Below are positions 11,163-24,598 of a DNA stretch of 64,000 nt, piece after piece. A program made the position numbers and the translations under genes. The notes beneath the pieces are model-generated. The model ran no database searches, had not been told where the DNA came from, and saw nothing but the letters and a program-made list of their open reading frames with translations. Positions within the stretch are counted from its first letter, which is position 1. The number at the start of each line of letters is the position of its first letter. Source of the DNA: Bursaphelenchus xylophilus (Eukaryota > Nematoda > Chromadorea > Rhabditida > Aphelenchoididae); the NCBI GenBank assembly GCA_904066235.2, contig CAJFCV020000006.1, forward strand, positions 682,001 through 746,000, written 5' to 3'.

Positions 11163-12459
11163 CCTGAATTATGTTGAACCCTCTTACGTGGAGCTCTTAA
11201 ATACGATCACCTTGTATTAACATGTACAAAAATGATCTTACGAACCCGCAACTGTCCAAACATTTATGAAAATCGTAAGACTACATTGCTTTCAACTTTG
11301 TAAATATATCATGTTAACTTTTGACAAATTTTTTATAATTAATTGTCTTTTTGAAAAATTAAAGCTCCTGTTCAAATAACGGCTACAAAAATTACAGTTC
11401 AACTCACGAAACACGAAACTGTTCAACATGGAACCCACATACGCACTCTGCCACAATCAATCTTAGGCCAGAAAAGTCGGAGAACTGTAAATTTTGATGA
11501 TACAAAAAAGAAGTTTTTTCTACTACTATTAGTATTTTATGTATAGTGCCTGCAGTGTGAATCTCGCTTTCTTCGTGCGACCCCTTTCCAGAACATTTTT
11601 GCACATGCAATTATTGCCCAAAGGGTTCTGGGAGTTTTCGCATTTTGCTCCAAATTCAGTTCCTTGTAAGGGTATTTCGAACAACGGAAATTCTATTTCC
11701 TTCCAAGACTCGAATGAAACGGAATGCCAATACAGTAATCGTAGGCTTCGTCTTGGTACACAACATCTTTTGGGGACTTTTGATCAAAAAATGCAAAAAA
11801 TCTTGGCCACTTCTGCCAAGCACGATCCAAAAGCCTGGCAAATTGTTTTAAGAATCGCAAACCATTTGTTATGTCTCAAAACGTCTTTACTGTCACTTTC
11901 TTCAACATATACCAACAATTTTCACATTAATTCATTCTTCATAAGTCAAGTTTGTACAGAAATAGATTAAAAAATATAGTATGTAATGTAAGTGGAAAGA
12001 GCTGAGCATGAACTGGGTTCGACACAATGAATCACCGGTTTTATAGTACAAATAATAAACCAAATTGGAGGGAAAGAGTACCAAAGGAAAGACAAAAAAA
12101 AGACTTGTTCTAAACATGATTATTACACTTACAACATACAACTAACCGAAGGAATACCCGGAAAGAACGTTTTGAAACGCCAAATTCTACGGAAACAATC
12201 CAACAGGGGGCATTTTGAGCTCATCGTGACCACAAGCCACTAAAAAATACCGAAAAAACCACTTCATTTGGCAGCTCGCGCCCATGCTTCAAAAAACTAT
12301 GTTCAAAAACCACCCTAAACGTTCGCTACGAATGGTCACGACACACCCAAATGCTGACTAGAGCACTATAAATAATCCAATTTACGAACCAGCTCCCCGT
12401 AAAATCGAGGAGACCATAAAAATCACAAAATTGATCATGTATAACGTATTTTAAAATTC
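11163..12459. other. Spacer, no gene seen
   Basis: AT-rich intergenic sequence with overlapping short frames on both strands and no coding signature. It should contain the 3' end of the SUN-domain gene transcript that ends its reading frame at 12460. Confidence 0.5.
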
Positions 12460-15400
12460 CTATACATCCTTCTTGTTGCTCCTCTTCTTCGGTCTGAATT
12501 TTGGATTCCGAACGGTTAACCATGGCGGGGAGGTGACTTTTTGTTGTTCCGGACTTGAATTCTTTTCCATCATCGAGTCGGTCGAGGATCTTCTCGAACT
12601 GATCGATGTGCCAGCCAACGAAGAGTCGACTATTGACGGGGTGGAGCCGCGCATTTCCATGAGCTCTTCCTCCGAGCCCACTTCCGCCGGTTGGATGGTG
12701 GAGCGTCGTCGGCGGAGCGGGGTCAAATTCGACGGTTCTGAGGGGAGTGCTGAAAATGGAAAAAATTATCAAAACGTCGTCAAAATTCGTAACACCAAGT
12801 AAGTTTTGGGGTTTGAAAATCATGATTAGATCTAAGAAAGCCATTTTCAAACCCAAAAAATCCTAAAACCCACAAAAAAATCAAAAAAATTCAAATTTTC
12901 ATGGAAAAAATTTCCCAAAAATCAAAAAAAAAAAAAAAAATACCTTCTCGAACACCCGCTGCCTCGATTGCATCGCATTCACTGAATCTACTGGGCCTCT
13001 TCAGTTTCCTTCTGTTGTTTTCCTCCAATCTAGGTACCGTCACCGGCGTTCTCCGCAACTCCTCCCTAACTAATCGTCGAATTTCATCGATCGATGGAGA
13101 CGTTGCCCTTTCCATTGGTGCAGGCGTAGGCTCTTTCGATGGGAGGAAGGGTTCCTTTACGTAGGCACGAGTGTATACGACGACCAGCAAAATCGCCACG
13201 CCGACGGTTAGGGACTGAATTAGGAACACAAAGGCGATCACTTCCATATTCGACCAGGTGCTAAAAACACGACATTTTCAAGTAAAAATTTGTGTAGTTA
13301 AGTACTACAAAAAAAACTATGACTAGACTCAAACACTCTCAGAAGACATCAAGAGTCTCAAAAAAGCTCATAATATCTTTTGCACAGGGAAAAATGTTTA
13401 TAAAAACAAACTTTTTGCCAAAACTTGACTTGAACCTCAAGTACAATATAAAAAATCACTAATTTCGGGAAAACACGTCTCCCTTGCCAAATTTCTTTTC
13501 TCTCACCTCAAACCTCATCCCACACTCTTGCCAAAAACCGCCAAAACGCTCATTAACTCACCCATCCCCATCGACAAATTCCGTTTCGATTTCCATCACC
13601 TTGCTATTGATGTCGATTCCATTTTCGTCCTCTTTTGTCTCCGTAAGCATCCTCAAATTGTTCTTCTCTTCCTCTCGCTTCACACAACTCTGTTCGGGGA
13701 CACTGAGGCTTCTCTCGAACGGTCCGAAGTTCGCAAAATTCGAATACGCCTTTTGGCAGAAGCTATCGAACTGCCGATACTCCCGGCTGATTGTCCTCAT
13801 TTTTCGGGTAATCTCATCGAGGTCGCGTTTGATATCCGAAATTTGCGTCTCATACGCCATTTTCATGTGTTGGCTGGCTTGTTGGACGAGCTCTTTTAGG
13901 AATTCTTGATCTCTCTCTCGCTGTTTGTTGTATTCCTCTTGATGGGCGACGTAACGGCGCGATAACTCGTTAAGGTACTCTGTTGACAATGAGATGTTCA
14001 ACTCCAGGGCTGAGAGGCGCTTATTTAGCTTCATGAAGACCGATTCTTTGTGAGTGGAGGCGGTTCCGGGAAGGGAATTCAGATCTGAAACAATAAGTTA
14101 TACTAGTTCACAACGGTTCAAAAAAATTATTTTTGAAGTACAGTGGGAGAAACGTGCCATTTTGCATCCGGCAAGTGTCAAAAATGTGGCAAAATGCTTC
14201 CCTCTCCAACTGAAAAGAAACTTCGTTTTAAAGAGCCCTCACAAAAAGAGCGGGCGCGCCTTTGAAATCCGAGTTTTTTCACTTGGAGAGGGAAGCATTT
14301 TGCCACATTTCTGATGCTTCCCGGATGCAAAATGGTACGTATTTTGCCACTGGATCAGGTCACCCACTGTAAAAACTGTTCAAAAATCATCTATAACGCC
14401 ACATAGCTCATTTTTAGCCATTCAGAAACCCAAATTTTTTCAAAATTAACACTTCTCTATATAACACTACATCGAAGCTCTCAAAAAACAAAAAAAGTCT
14501 CAAAAAATCCTACTTTTAGCAAACTGCTGCTGAGCCTGCTGATTGGCTAGATTCTGCTGGGTCTGATGAGGCGGCGGAGCAGCCGGACTTGCGTGTGGCG
14601 GCGCCACGGTGGTACTTGTCGGCGTTGCTTGAACTTCCTCCACTTTTTCCTCTTTCTTTTGATATTCCGGCTCCGGAATCGCGACTTCAGGTTCGTTTTT
14701 CTCATCAACCACAATGTAAAGTTCTTTGACGGCCTCTGGAGGCTTGTTCATAGCCGTTGGGCATATTTTGCTGCTCAATATGGCTCGAAGAAGGGCCCGT
14801 TGGGCGGGATTTGGGCAAGTCTTCGTCATTTTTGGCTTTTTCACAGGTTTTCGTGGCGATTTCCCCGTCGAATTGGATGAATGAGGTTTTGATCGAACGC
14901 CGAACAGGAAACACATGTAATTCGTAGTGTTTTCCATTGATTTACGGATGTTGGACTGATCAAAACAGGGACGATTTCGAATTCTGAAAGGAAATTGTCA
15001 ACATCAAGAAAAATTTAAAAAATTACAGTAATCTTCAAGGTTCAAAATTCTCAAGTCTTATTGTAAATCCATATCAGGCCTCAACACATATATTGGCGTA
15101 CAATAACTCACATTCGTTTCTCTTTTTCGTCCCAAAGATCAGCATCCTTCAATTCCTGTCGTCCGATGATGACCGATCCCAATTTTCCCAGAGTTTCCAC
15201 CACTTTTCCAATTACCGGAACTTCGACTGTCTTTTCCTTTTCTTCGACAACGTCCTCCTTCTTTTCTGGCTCTTCCGGCGCTGATTTCACCGCACTTTCA
15301 TCCAGGTTTTCTTCTCTCTCCGGAGTTTCCGTCTGCACTTGCTCCGAGATGGCTTCGGCTTCATATTCGTCGACCATCGAGATGCCGGACAATCGTATTG

Positions 15401-18400
15401 TCGACAGCGTGCAATAGTGTTCACGGCCATAATGAGAAAGGAGGTCTAGCTGAAAAACGTCAACATTAATTTACATTTTTTAATATTGATATTGCACAGA
15501 CATTTCTTCTTACCTTGACGAATTTTGCGTAAATCCCAGGTGACTCAAAGTTGAACGATTGCATTTCTCGTGTATCTTCGGCCACAAAGATGCCAACGGA
15601 ATGCCATTCCATGGTCGGGTAGCGTTCGGCGATCGACAATTGGATTTCCCGGGGGCCGGATGAAAAAAGTTCGAAATTTGCAATTTCCAAGAGCGTTGGC
15701 TGAAAATACACCAAGCCATTATCATTGTCAGACCATACGGGGTATGTGGTAAGCCCTACTCCTTCTTATCAAAATAAAAAAAAAACAAAAAATTGAAACA
15801 AAATTACAGTGAGGGGCCTGATCCAGTGGCAAAAAACGTGCCATTTTGCTTCCGGGAAGTATGAAAAATGTGGCAAAATGCTTCCCTTTCCAAGTGAAAA
15901 AACTTCGTCTTGAAGGGCGCGCCTTTTTCCTCACAAAAAGAACGGGCGCGCTTTTGAAATCTGAGTTTTTTCGCTCGGAGAAGGAGTTATTTTGCCACAA
16001 TTTTGATGCTTCCTGGATGCAAAATGGTACGTTTTTTGCCACTGGATCAGGTTCCCAAGATGGTTTCTGGTGTGACCTATGTATCCTCCAGAATCATCCA
16101 GCTTCATTTGAAGCTGAAAGGCCGCATTTTACGCCTCACACAGGTGTATGCGCCTCACACCGGATATGATGATTCGGAGTATGACTTGTTCCTGGATTCC
16201 CTTGAACATTGTCTGACCAGGCATGACCCCGTAACTTGGGATATTGTCCTTGGGGATTGGAATGCCACGGTTGGAACCCAAAACCCCGCCGACAGGTTTA
16301 CCGTCGGAAGGCATGGCTTGCTATTCAAAAAAATCTTGCTATTCAAAAAAGGTGATCCATGTGATCTTGGAAATTACAGGCCAATCTCTCTGTTATCAAC
16401 GATCTATAAGGTTGTCACAAGAGTCATCGCCGCAAGGATAGCAGAAATATTAGGTTGTATAATAAGTTATGACCATAATTTTCTAAAATTCCTAAAACTT
16501 TAATGATGCTTTTTTCAGAGTTGAATAGCATACCGCTGGGTAGGGTGGAGACAGTAGATTACAGGAACCAGTAGCACATCGGCCTCCGGCTAAAACATCG
16601 GAGAAAAGAAATTAAGAAATGAGGGCATCCCAAGGAGCTAAAACAAAAATACGCCTTAAATCTGAGAATTCTGAGAGGCTAGTAATGGCAATGCTTCTGT
16701 AGGACATTCGAGGCGTCCCTTTTACATACGCTGTGCTGGATCAACTCTACCTCCCCTACCTGAGCTTTACTATTCAAAATATAAATTGAGGTATACCTTC
16801 ATTGTTATGCACCCTGATTCGTTTCGAATTAATCCCACCTCAAATAACGTGGTTCAGCTGTAAAGAGTCACTTATGAGTTGCTTTTTGATAACCTACTCA
16901 AATCAGAAACTGCTTGTATCAGGTGACAATAAGGAACTTCCTTAAAATCGTTACATTTTGAGGGCCGCTGGACTAGAGTTCAAAACTTTTATTGAGTACG
17001 CGCTAGCGCCATCTTTTGAGGAACTGTCTTTGGCGGTTATATACACTACATACCTCGGCGAAAACGACAGTATATGTTCTTTGAGTTTGCGGCTGTTAAG
17101 TTCTAAAAAATTGAAATTTAATTGGATGATCCAAAATTCTGCTAATTCTTAGATTTTTCTGGAGATTCCAATTATTGCATGCTCCAAAATTTGTCTGGTG
17201 TGACAACAGGCATGTGATCTCGTATTACTACGAGTTATAACAATAGACAATAGAAACCCCGGGCGCTAAACTTTTTAGACGCTTTTTCAGGCGACGGCTT
17301 CGGTAACCTTCCGGAAAAACAGCTCATAAAATGAGTTGTCACTGCTACCTTGCAACGATGCTGTGTCAGCGTCTTTTCCGACCCTTGAAGATTATAATAA
17401 CACCAATCTGAGACCAGCAGCGGTTGGCAGAGAGACGTGACTTGAGTTGTTTCGTACCCCGCCAAAATCGGGGCACTTCCGAGTTTTTAGCAATAGAAAA
17501 TCGCGGCTATGCCGTAAGACTTTGCAATATGCACTAGATGAAACTTCGATAAGCCCTCTATTAGTCTATAAGTATGTTGAACTAAGTAGGGATCTGAGCT
17601 AGGAAATAATCGACTTCAAACGTTTGCAAGAAAATGGTCATAACATATTATACAACCTAATAGCAACTTGTCGGATCCCATGCGAGCAGGCTGGGTTTAG
17701 AAAGGCATACAGCACGGTAGATCACGTTCACGCAGTGAATCTTCTAATAGAAAAAACTGCGGAATGGAGTCGGCCTCTTCAAATGCTTTTTGTTGACTTT
17801 CAAAAAGCGTTTGATAGCATTGAATTCTCGGCAATTTGGCAGGCATTAGATTACTACCAGATCGATCCAGGTACAAAAAGAATGGTACAACAACTGTACC
17901 TAAGTGGAACTGCGTCTGTGATTCTTGGTGATTGCGAAGCAGACTTTGACGTAAACAGAGGCGTCCGACAAGGTGACTCCCTCTCGCCGCTGTTGTTTAT
18001 TATGACACTGCAGTACTGTCTAGATCGGATAGATTGGGGAAATGATGGTATTATTGTCGGCGATAATCGCATGAAATACCTAGCATATGCTGATGACGTT
18101 GTCCTCGTATCTAGCACACAAACCCAGCTTAAAAGGATGGTTGAAAAACTGGCAACAGCAGCGACAGAAATTGGATTGAAAATCAATGCCTCAAAGACAA
18201 AGTGGATGGGAACGTGTTCAACCCCTTTTGACATGTCATTTCAAAATACACCAATTGAAAAGGTAGACAAATTTGTATACCTTGGGCATGAGATAACATT
18301 AAGACGACAACACATCACGGAAATTTCAAGGAGGATTTCTTCCGCTTGGAATTCCTACCGTCAAGTAAGCAGCCTTTTGACTCACCGGCTAACCGACATT

Positions 18401-21135
18401 AGCATAAAGCGAAAATACTTTCACATGTGCATTCTTCCGGTATTATTATATGGCTGCGAGACATGGGCACTGACCAAAAATGCACAGGAAAAGTTAATGC
18501 GTTGCCAACGCTCAATGGAACGAAGGATGCTGGGTATATCTTTGAGGGACCATATAAACCACGAAGATATCCGAGCTCGAACTGGATTGAAGGATGTATG
18601 TATGGAAGCAAAGAAGCGAAAATGGAACTACATGACAAAGATGGAGCTTAGGAAAGACGAACGAAGATGGTACCAGAGACTGCTGGAATGGGCACCCCCA
18701 TACACAAGACAACTTGGCCGCCCACGGACGAGATGGACCGACGAGTTTCGAAAACACCATGGCCCACGATGGAGGGATCTTATACTGACCAGACAATGGA
18801 AACCAAACTGATTCACTCCATGCTTTTATACATGTGATTAGTGAATAAATTGAATTGAACAGGTTCCCCACTGTACATCTTCAGCCCGAAAACGTAAGAA
18901 ACTGGGAAACCACAAAATTACAGTAATCCAAATTCAAAAAAAAAATCACTGAATCCCCAGTTTTTAAACACCATAAGCCAAATTTCAAGACACAAATCAT
19001 CAAAAAAATCTAAACATTCATCAAAAATAATCAAAAAAATTACAAAAATCTCGTAAAAATTAAAGTCACTCTTTCCCACCTGAATAGTCTCGCAGAGTTC
19101 GATGATAATGAACTTGTTTTTGGCCTTTTCGCAGGGATTCCTTGCGTATTCGTCTCTTTCTCGATCATTCAACACTGCTTTCACATGTTCCGCTTCTTCA
19201 TTTGCATGAATTACTTTGGCGCCGCATTCCTTGGAGGCGTAATTCCGTTTGGGTTGGATCACAGGCAAAACCGGTGGATTTGTGGTGGTTTCAACCTTCT
19301 TTTCCGTTGTTGTCAGCTTGTCCTCGGGCTTTGGGGATTCTTCTGACTTTGGTTTTTCGGGATGTTCCGACTTTTCCTCCACATTTTTCGCCGATTCGTT
19401 GATTTTCACATTGATTTGGTCGTTCCGTTTGTCCGTGCCATTCTGCTGACGCTTTTTCTTGTCCTTGTGCATCAATTTTTCTTTCGTCCATTCCTCGAAA
19501 GTGGCAATCGGAGGGGGCGTCGAAGGTTTTTGATCGGTTTGTTGGGCTAAAATAAAGCGGTTCAATCAACAAACTCAAAACGCTGAAAAATCTCCTCTAA
19601 ATTACCTAAACTTCCGAACAAACAACACAACTCACAAGGGAAGTACCCCAAGTGCGACGCTCAGATTTTCTTTAAATTTTGCATACGCTTCGGGCATAGG
19701 CTAAATATCAATTCCTGAAAGTTTTAGCTCGCGCTTTGCGGGCGACGCCGTGATATAGAACGATTTTTGCCGCCGAGAGAGCAGGCTAAACGTGGAGAGC
19801 GGTCAGATAGAAAAGCGCTTTTTGGCCATAACTTTGGCAGTTTCGTGCGGAAAAAATTGATTTTTTGTAGAAACATTATCCTTGACAGTAGAAGTAGGCA
19901 TGAAAATATTCGTGCCGAAATTTGGCAAAAAGTGTCAAATTTTCGCCAACTTTCGATCTAAAAATCTCGGTTGTTTCTGCAAAGCGCGAGCTAGGATTCT
20001 CGCATATATTTTAGAAAAAATCATTCTAAATTTGTGCCAAGTTTCATCAAAATCTGAGCGTCGCACTTGGGGTACTTCCCCTGTCAATTTACTCACCTTT
20101 ATCGGCCGATTCTAGTTTTTCCTGAGCCTTCTTCGACTCGTCTTCTACAGTTTTCGGGGGAATTTGCTCAATTTCAAAGGAGGAATTGATGATTTCGGTG
20201 AAATTCGTGGCTAGATCCTGTTCCGTGGAAGGTTCCAGGGTGTTGATAGGGTCTTGACTAGACGAGCATTTGTTGAGATCATGTCTGAAGTTATCAAAAA
20301 TTTTATAAAAAAAATATTTTTTACTTGCATTTTTATGTCTAAAGTAAGATTACACTCAAAAATAATTACATTTTTTCGCAAGTTTACTCATCGTATCACC
20401 GTAATACAGTGGGGACCTGATCCAGTGGCAAAAAACGTACCATTTTGTATCCGGGAAGCATCAAAAATGTGGCAAAATGCTTCCCTCTCCAAGTGAAAAA
20501 ACTCCAACTTCAAAAGCGCGCCCGCTCTTTTTGTGAGGGAGCCCTTCAAAACGGAGTTTTTTTTACTTGGAGAGTTAAGCATTTTGGCACATTTTTGATA
20601 ATTCCCGGATGCAAAATGGTACGTTTTTTGCCACCGGATCAAGTCTCCCACTGTAGTTCTTCTTTGTAATCTTCTTTGTGAGTTCGAACCTATTTTGCCA
20701 GACTAAACTCAAGATTTTTTCATTTTTTTATAGTTTATACCAAACAGGTGTCGTTCTGAACCCACAAGGACACTTCTCTTAAAAAAATCTTATTGTAACT
20801 TAAAACTAGCTTATAATCTTTGATTTTGCATCAATTTTGAGTCAACAAGCATCCGTTTTTTCAATTTTATGAGCGAGAATCTCAATTGTTCACCTAAAGT
20901 AATACGAATTCTTCCTCGAACCCTATTTTACCCATTTTTCCTCTTACCCATAGAGAACGTAGACTAGAGAGTATCTGGACGCATTTACTGCGCAAAAGAG
21001 CGCGAGACCAAGCACCACACTAACATAAAACACTCGTAACTGTGGGAGTTTCATTCGAATTTTCGTGGACTTCACGTTGAATGGGAAGCACCGCTCCGTT
21101 CTCGCATTTGGGACTTTAGCCTTCTGCGCTGCCAT
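12460..21135 (-). CDS. SUN-domain ER membrane protein of the SUCO/SLP1 family
   Basis: Nine exons: 21135-20948, 20284-20097, 19546-19080, 15699-15514, 15449-15112, 14983-14514, 14084-13562, 13260-12944 and 12749-12460; total 988 residues. A second in-frame ATG (codon 28) would give a better signal peptide ([20 protein letters not shown]). A SUN domain spans about 227-376 ([63 protein letters not shown]). A conserved [18 protein letters not shown] coiled coil lies near 625-700, and one transmembrane helix near 795-820 is followed by a basic cytosolic tail. This is the SUCO/SLP1/EMP65 architecture rather than a nuclear-envelope SUN protein; family members are ER proteins linked to folding of secreted or membrane clients. 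Intron 3 (15700-19079) has been expanded by nested transposons. Confidence 0.9.
14139..14371. mobile_element. Palindromic element, family B
   Basis: Nearly perfect palindrome of 233 bp bounded by TACAGTGGG and CCCACTGTA, with arms containing TTTGCATCCGG, AATGTGGCAAAATGCTTCCC and a GC-rich centre (GGGCGCGCC). The TA ends suggest TA target duplication. In intron 6 of the SUN-domain gene. Confidence 0.8.
16450..17660. mobile_element. Mariner-like DNA transposon, transposase not recognisable
   Basis: 1,211 bp, flanked by TA (16448-16449 and 17661-17662). The terminal inverted repeats start TTAGGTTGTATAAT and extend about 28 bp with one mismatch (AAGTTATG against ATGTTATG). TTAGGTTG ends, TA duplication and length are typical of mariner. 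No frame inside carries recognisable transposase motifs, so it is probably decayed or was mobilised in trans. It split the LINE reading frame within the reverse transcriptase. Confidence 0.8.
17664..18811 (+). pseudogene. RTE reverse transcriptase, 3' part
   Basis: An open frame of about 380 codons without stops. It holds RT motifs [40 protein letters not shown] and the catalytic YADDVVL, followed by the RTE C-terminal region with YGCETWAL. The N-terminal piece lies before the mariner element at about 16350-16449, and the frame before and after the insertion is compatible. Catalytic residues look intact, but the copy is interrupted and lacks part of its endonuclease. Confidence 0.85.
19634..20084. 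mobile_element. Inverted-repeat element, family C
   Basis: Best copy of the family: ACAAGGGAAGTACCCCAAGT at the left and ACTTGGGGTACTTCCCCTGT at the right, with GCGACGCTCAGATTTT inside both arms, about 450 bp. In intron 2 of the SUN-domain gene. No ORF of note. Confidence 0.78.
20405..20655. mobile_element. Palindromic element, family B
   Basis: TACAGTGGGGACCTGATCC ... GGATCAAGTCTCCCACTGTA, with AATGTGGCAAAATGCTTCCC and GCGCGCCC inside. In intron 1 of the SUN-domain gene. Confidence 0.8.
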
Positions 21136-23833
21136 GAAGCGTGAATCGTCGGTGGGGGAGCATTAAACCCGCCGAAATAATAGGCAGCAATAACTGTACT
21201 GTAAGAATGAGTAAAAAGTTTCGGGATCGTTGTAATCAAGCGCAAATCACGAGCGAAACCATGTGGGGGGGAATTCTTTGAGCAGGGAGTTTCAGGCACT
21301 AGTGGGGGAGGAGTTTATCGCATAGTTTAGTGGGGTCAGAGAGTCCTGAGACACTTTTTAACGTGATTGGCAGGAATGACAGTTCTAGAGGGTCCAACTG
21401 GCGATGCAAACTTGTCAATCAGCCGAGAAAAGAGCCGAGAAAGTGGTGAAAACACATAAGCGTGTTAAAAAAATGTAAAAAATAGTGACGCCATAAGTTA
21501 AACCACGGGTTCGACATTAAATTTCCGATCATTTCAATATTTTTTGTATGCCCTTTAAATACAGTGAACAAAAAAATCTTGCTGATAAGTATAATATTTC
21601 GCAACAACCTAAAAATCTTTCTCCAATAAAGCTTCATTTCTCAAACAAAAAAATTTAGCGGAGTAATAAAAAGTAGCGACCATTAAGTCTCGACACAAAA
21701 AGTCCGTCAGACTTTCTGAAAAAACAGACACGATTCATCACTTTTAGTGCAAATAATTTGCTTGCAAAACAAAACATATTTAATTTGCAAAAAACAAATT
21801 ATCTATGAAATGAATGGAAAAAAACACGAGATTCGTAGCATGTAGGAGCTGCTGATGACTTCTTATCGCAGACGAGCATCCGACAATATTGTTAACTTTA
21901 TCACAAGGTAATTTCTTATCAAAAAAATATTAGCTTACGAAATCAATTTTGGGTAACTCATCGATTATTGACCAGACTCGAAGGTAAAGTTCAAAAGGGT
22001 CGAAGAAAAAATGCAAAATTTGATGCTTATTAAAAATCGGCCGTCTTTGCAGCTCGTTTTTTTCAAAACTTCTTTATTGGCGTAAAAAATTCGTTGTTGG
22101 CGTAAAAGCGGTACAAAGGGTCCAAGTTCTTCTCAAACTCCGCTAACTCTGCAAAAAAATCTCTTATCGAAAAATTCAAATCTCAAAAAAACAAAATGAC
22201 TTTGTTAAACAGACTGGAGTCAGTCACAAGCCCGCTCCTGATCAGCAAAAACGATTTGCTTTTTCGATATGAATCTTCAGCGTGAATAAACGAGTTAGGG
22301 GGCTGCAGAAAAAGTGCGAAAAGTCTTTGTCCGAAAAAACGAATCTGACCCACAAATTTGATGAATAACAAGCAAGGCGCAACTGAAAAAATCACAAACT
22401 TTACAATTCCAATCAAGAAAGGAAAGTAAAATGGTGTTACCGGTTTTACGGGTTTCCCAGAAAGTTTATCTCTTTTTCTACACGTGTAAAAATGAACCGT
22501 TTACAGGCCTCCTACGCCCATCCCGGGGAAGACGAACAGCATCCAAAAATAACAAGGAAGGAGAATTACTGCAAAAAGGATGGGGTTCTTTACAAAAGCA
22601 CAGCGACTTTTCAAGGGCGAAGAAAGAGGAATCACGGTGGGGCGAAATGGAAGATGTTCATCGCAAATCCGACAGCAGATTTACCCCACAATAACAATGT
22701 TAGGATGACAAAAAAAAGTGACGATAAAGCCATTTCCTTGATTATTCATAAAATGTTTTGAAAACAGAGCCAAGATGAACCATCAAAATTCCTTCTCAGT
22801 GTGTAATCCTAGGCAATAAAGACCTTCACAGGATCTTACAAGCTTACCCGGGTCTTACAGAAGAAGAAATTCGTATAACAAACACCCCGCTCCTTCGGCA
22901 AGGCGTTCGTTGTACAAAATGGACAACGACAACCCCGTAGAAGACGAAAAAAGTTTGTAATTCGAAATAATCCTTGTAAGAAAGCCAAAACACGCTTATA
23001 AACTCTCTTATAAGACATCTTACACAATTATTACACTTATATCTCAAGAAGACCGCCTTCTATACTCCAAAAACGGCAGCTTATCCCCGCAAACACACCG
23101 AGAATCCCTCCAAGAACTCCCTCAATTTAATCTTTTCTCGCAAACTTCAACCTATTCCGCCAAAGTAGGTCAAAGAAGTATCCTTTTTTTGAAAAAAATA
23201 CCTCCGTTCTCGCCCTTCTTTTCGAACGTCTTATGCACAATTATCATTTTAATTTACATTTTCTCAGCCAATATCACACGTACGCAAACGCGAGGTCTTG
23301 TGGCTGCACAAAACGACAATCCCATTTGAATTTCAAGTGTTGAGCAAATACAAAAAAATCTCTCGCTATGAATAACGTGTTCAGAACTAAATTTACAGTA
23401 GTTTCGAAGGACTGTAAACAGTTTACAAATAAACGAGTATTTTTTTCAGCTTTACAGACTTGAGATAAAAGAGGGAAGTGACTTCAATGAGCGAGAGAAG
23501 TCGGCGTTCTTTTGAATAAAGCAACTTTGTATGGAACGAAAATGAGCAACACATTTGGAGGAACAACCGAAACGACAACTATACAACACAGCCAAGCAGT
23601 GCAGCTGGAGAAAAACGACGAAAAGGCCAAAAGCCTACAACAAATGGATAAAAGCCCATCGTATTGAAGTCAGCAAAAATTCAAGAGTCAAAGGAATAAC
23701 CGTTTGTGTTGGAAACACTTCATTCCAATCAAAAAGAGGACCACAAGTCAGACAGAGGACGTCACACGCCTAGTTCGAGCTTCACGTGACAAATTCGAAA
23801 GAAAAACACAGAACATCTCAAAATGATTTCAAT

Positions 23834-24081
23834 TACCGTGGCGGACCTGATCCAATGGCAAAAAACATACCACTTTGCATCCGGGAAGTATCAAAAAAAT
23901 GGCAAAATACCTCCCTCTCCAAGTGAAAAAAAACTCCGATTTCAAAAACGGGCCCTTGGGGGGAAGGGCGCGCCCTTCAAAACGAAGTCTTTTCACTTGG
24001 AGAAGCATTTTGCCACATTTTTGATACTTCCCGGATGTAAAATGGTAAGTTTCTTGCCTCTGGATCAGGTCCGTCACTGTA
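23834..24081. mobile_element. Palindromic element, family B
   Basis: TACCGTGGCGGACCTGATCC ... GGATCAGGTCCGTCACTGTA, about 248 bp, with a GGGCGCGCCC centre. Confidence 0.78.
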
Positions 24082-24598
24082 CAATCTGCACCGGGACAAC
24101 CACCGTAATTATCGAACAAAACGGCCAACAATTCCATTTACAGCCTCTATCCATCAAAGAACCGCTCAAACCTCTACCGAAAACTGTAAAAAACAAAAAA
24201 AAAAACTTTCACGTTCGTTTCCATCAACCTTTTATAAGTCTAATAATCCCCCCGTTCGAGGTCAACATTCAAAAACAAACACCGAGATTAACCGAAAAAT
24301 CAGCAGTTTCCACTGTTCCATCTAATGAAAACAAAAAATCGAGTCAAATCGGTTATTAGCCGACGAGGAGAGAAAACATTTTTTCGCGCTGCAACGTGGA
24401 TCCTCCTCCATTCCTGTCCATAAGAAACGTTTTCTTTGGAGAGGCGAAGAGAGGGGTTTTAAATCTTTTCGTGTCTTCCGAGACTTCAATCATCGCTCAT
24501 TTTTGTTCATTCAACCCCAATTTCAATCGCAATTCCGTTTTTCAATCAATTATACTGTACTTCAATTGCGAATTTTTAAGCTTGCTTAAAAATTCGGC

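Larger units (their letters stand above)
16057..18859 (+). mobile_element. RTE-type LINE retrotransposon, internally deleted and interrupted
   Basis: Flanked by the target-site duplication CAGGTTCCC. It keeps a partial apurinic endonuclease ([27 protein letters not shown]), then jumps to the start of the reverse transcriptase ([18 protein letters not shown]), and after the mariner insertion continues with the rest of the RT. The 3' tail is a short repeat-like TGAATAAATTGAATTGAA, as RTE elements show in place of poly(A). The missing endonuclease C-terminal part means the copy cannot move itself. It lies antisense in intron 3 of the SUN-domain gene. Confidence 0.88.
15805..18875. mobile_element. 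Palindromic element, family B, split by a LINE
   Basis: Starts at 15805 (TACAGTGAGGGGCCTGATCC), reaches GGATCAGGTTCCC at 16056, is interrupted by the RTE element, and its last bases (AGGTTCCCCACTGTA) resume at 18861-18875. The 9-base CAGGTTCCC is duplicated on both sides of the LINE (16048-16056 and 18860-18868). Confidence 0.82.

Noticed and set aside
11404..11970. Overlapping ORFs on both strands near 11.5 kb
   Set aside because: No domain, signal peptide or splice context; overlapping frames on opposite strands are expected by chance here.
16958..17465. Possible transposase fragments inside the mariner-like element
   Set aside because: Neither the plus-strand frame at 16958 nor the minus-strand frame at 17465 shows mariner transposase motifs.
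23542..23665. 41-codon plus-strand ORF starting MSNTFGG
   Set aside because: Composition is gene-like but it is short, has no splice partner or poly(A) signal, and no motif; kept only as part of the gene-poor stretch.
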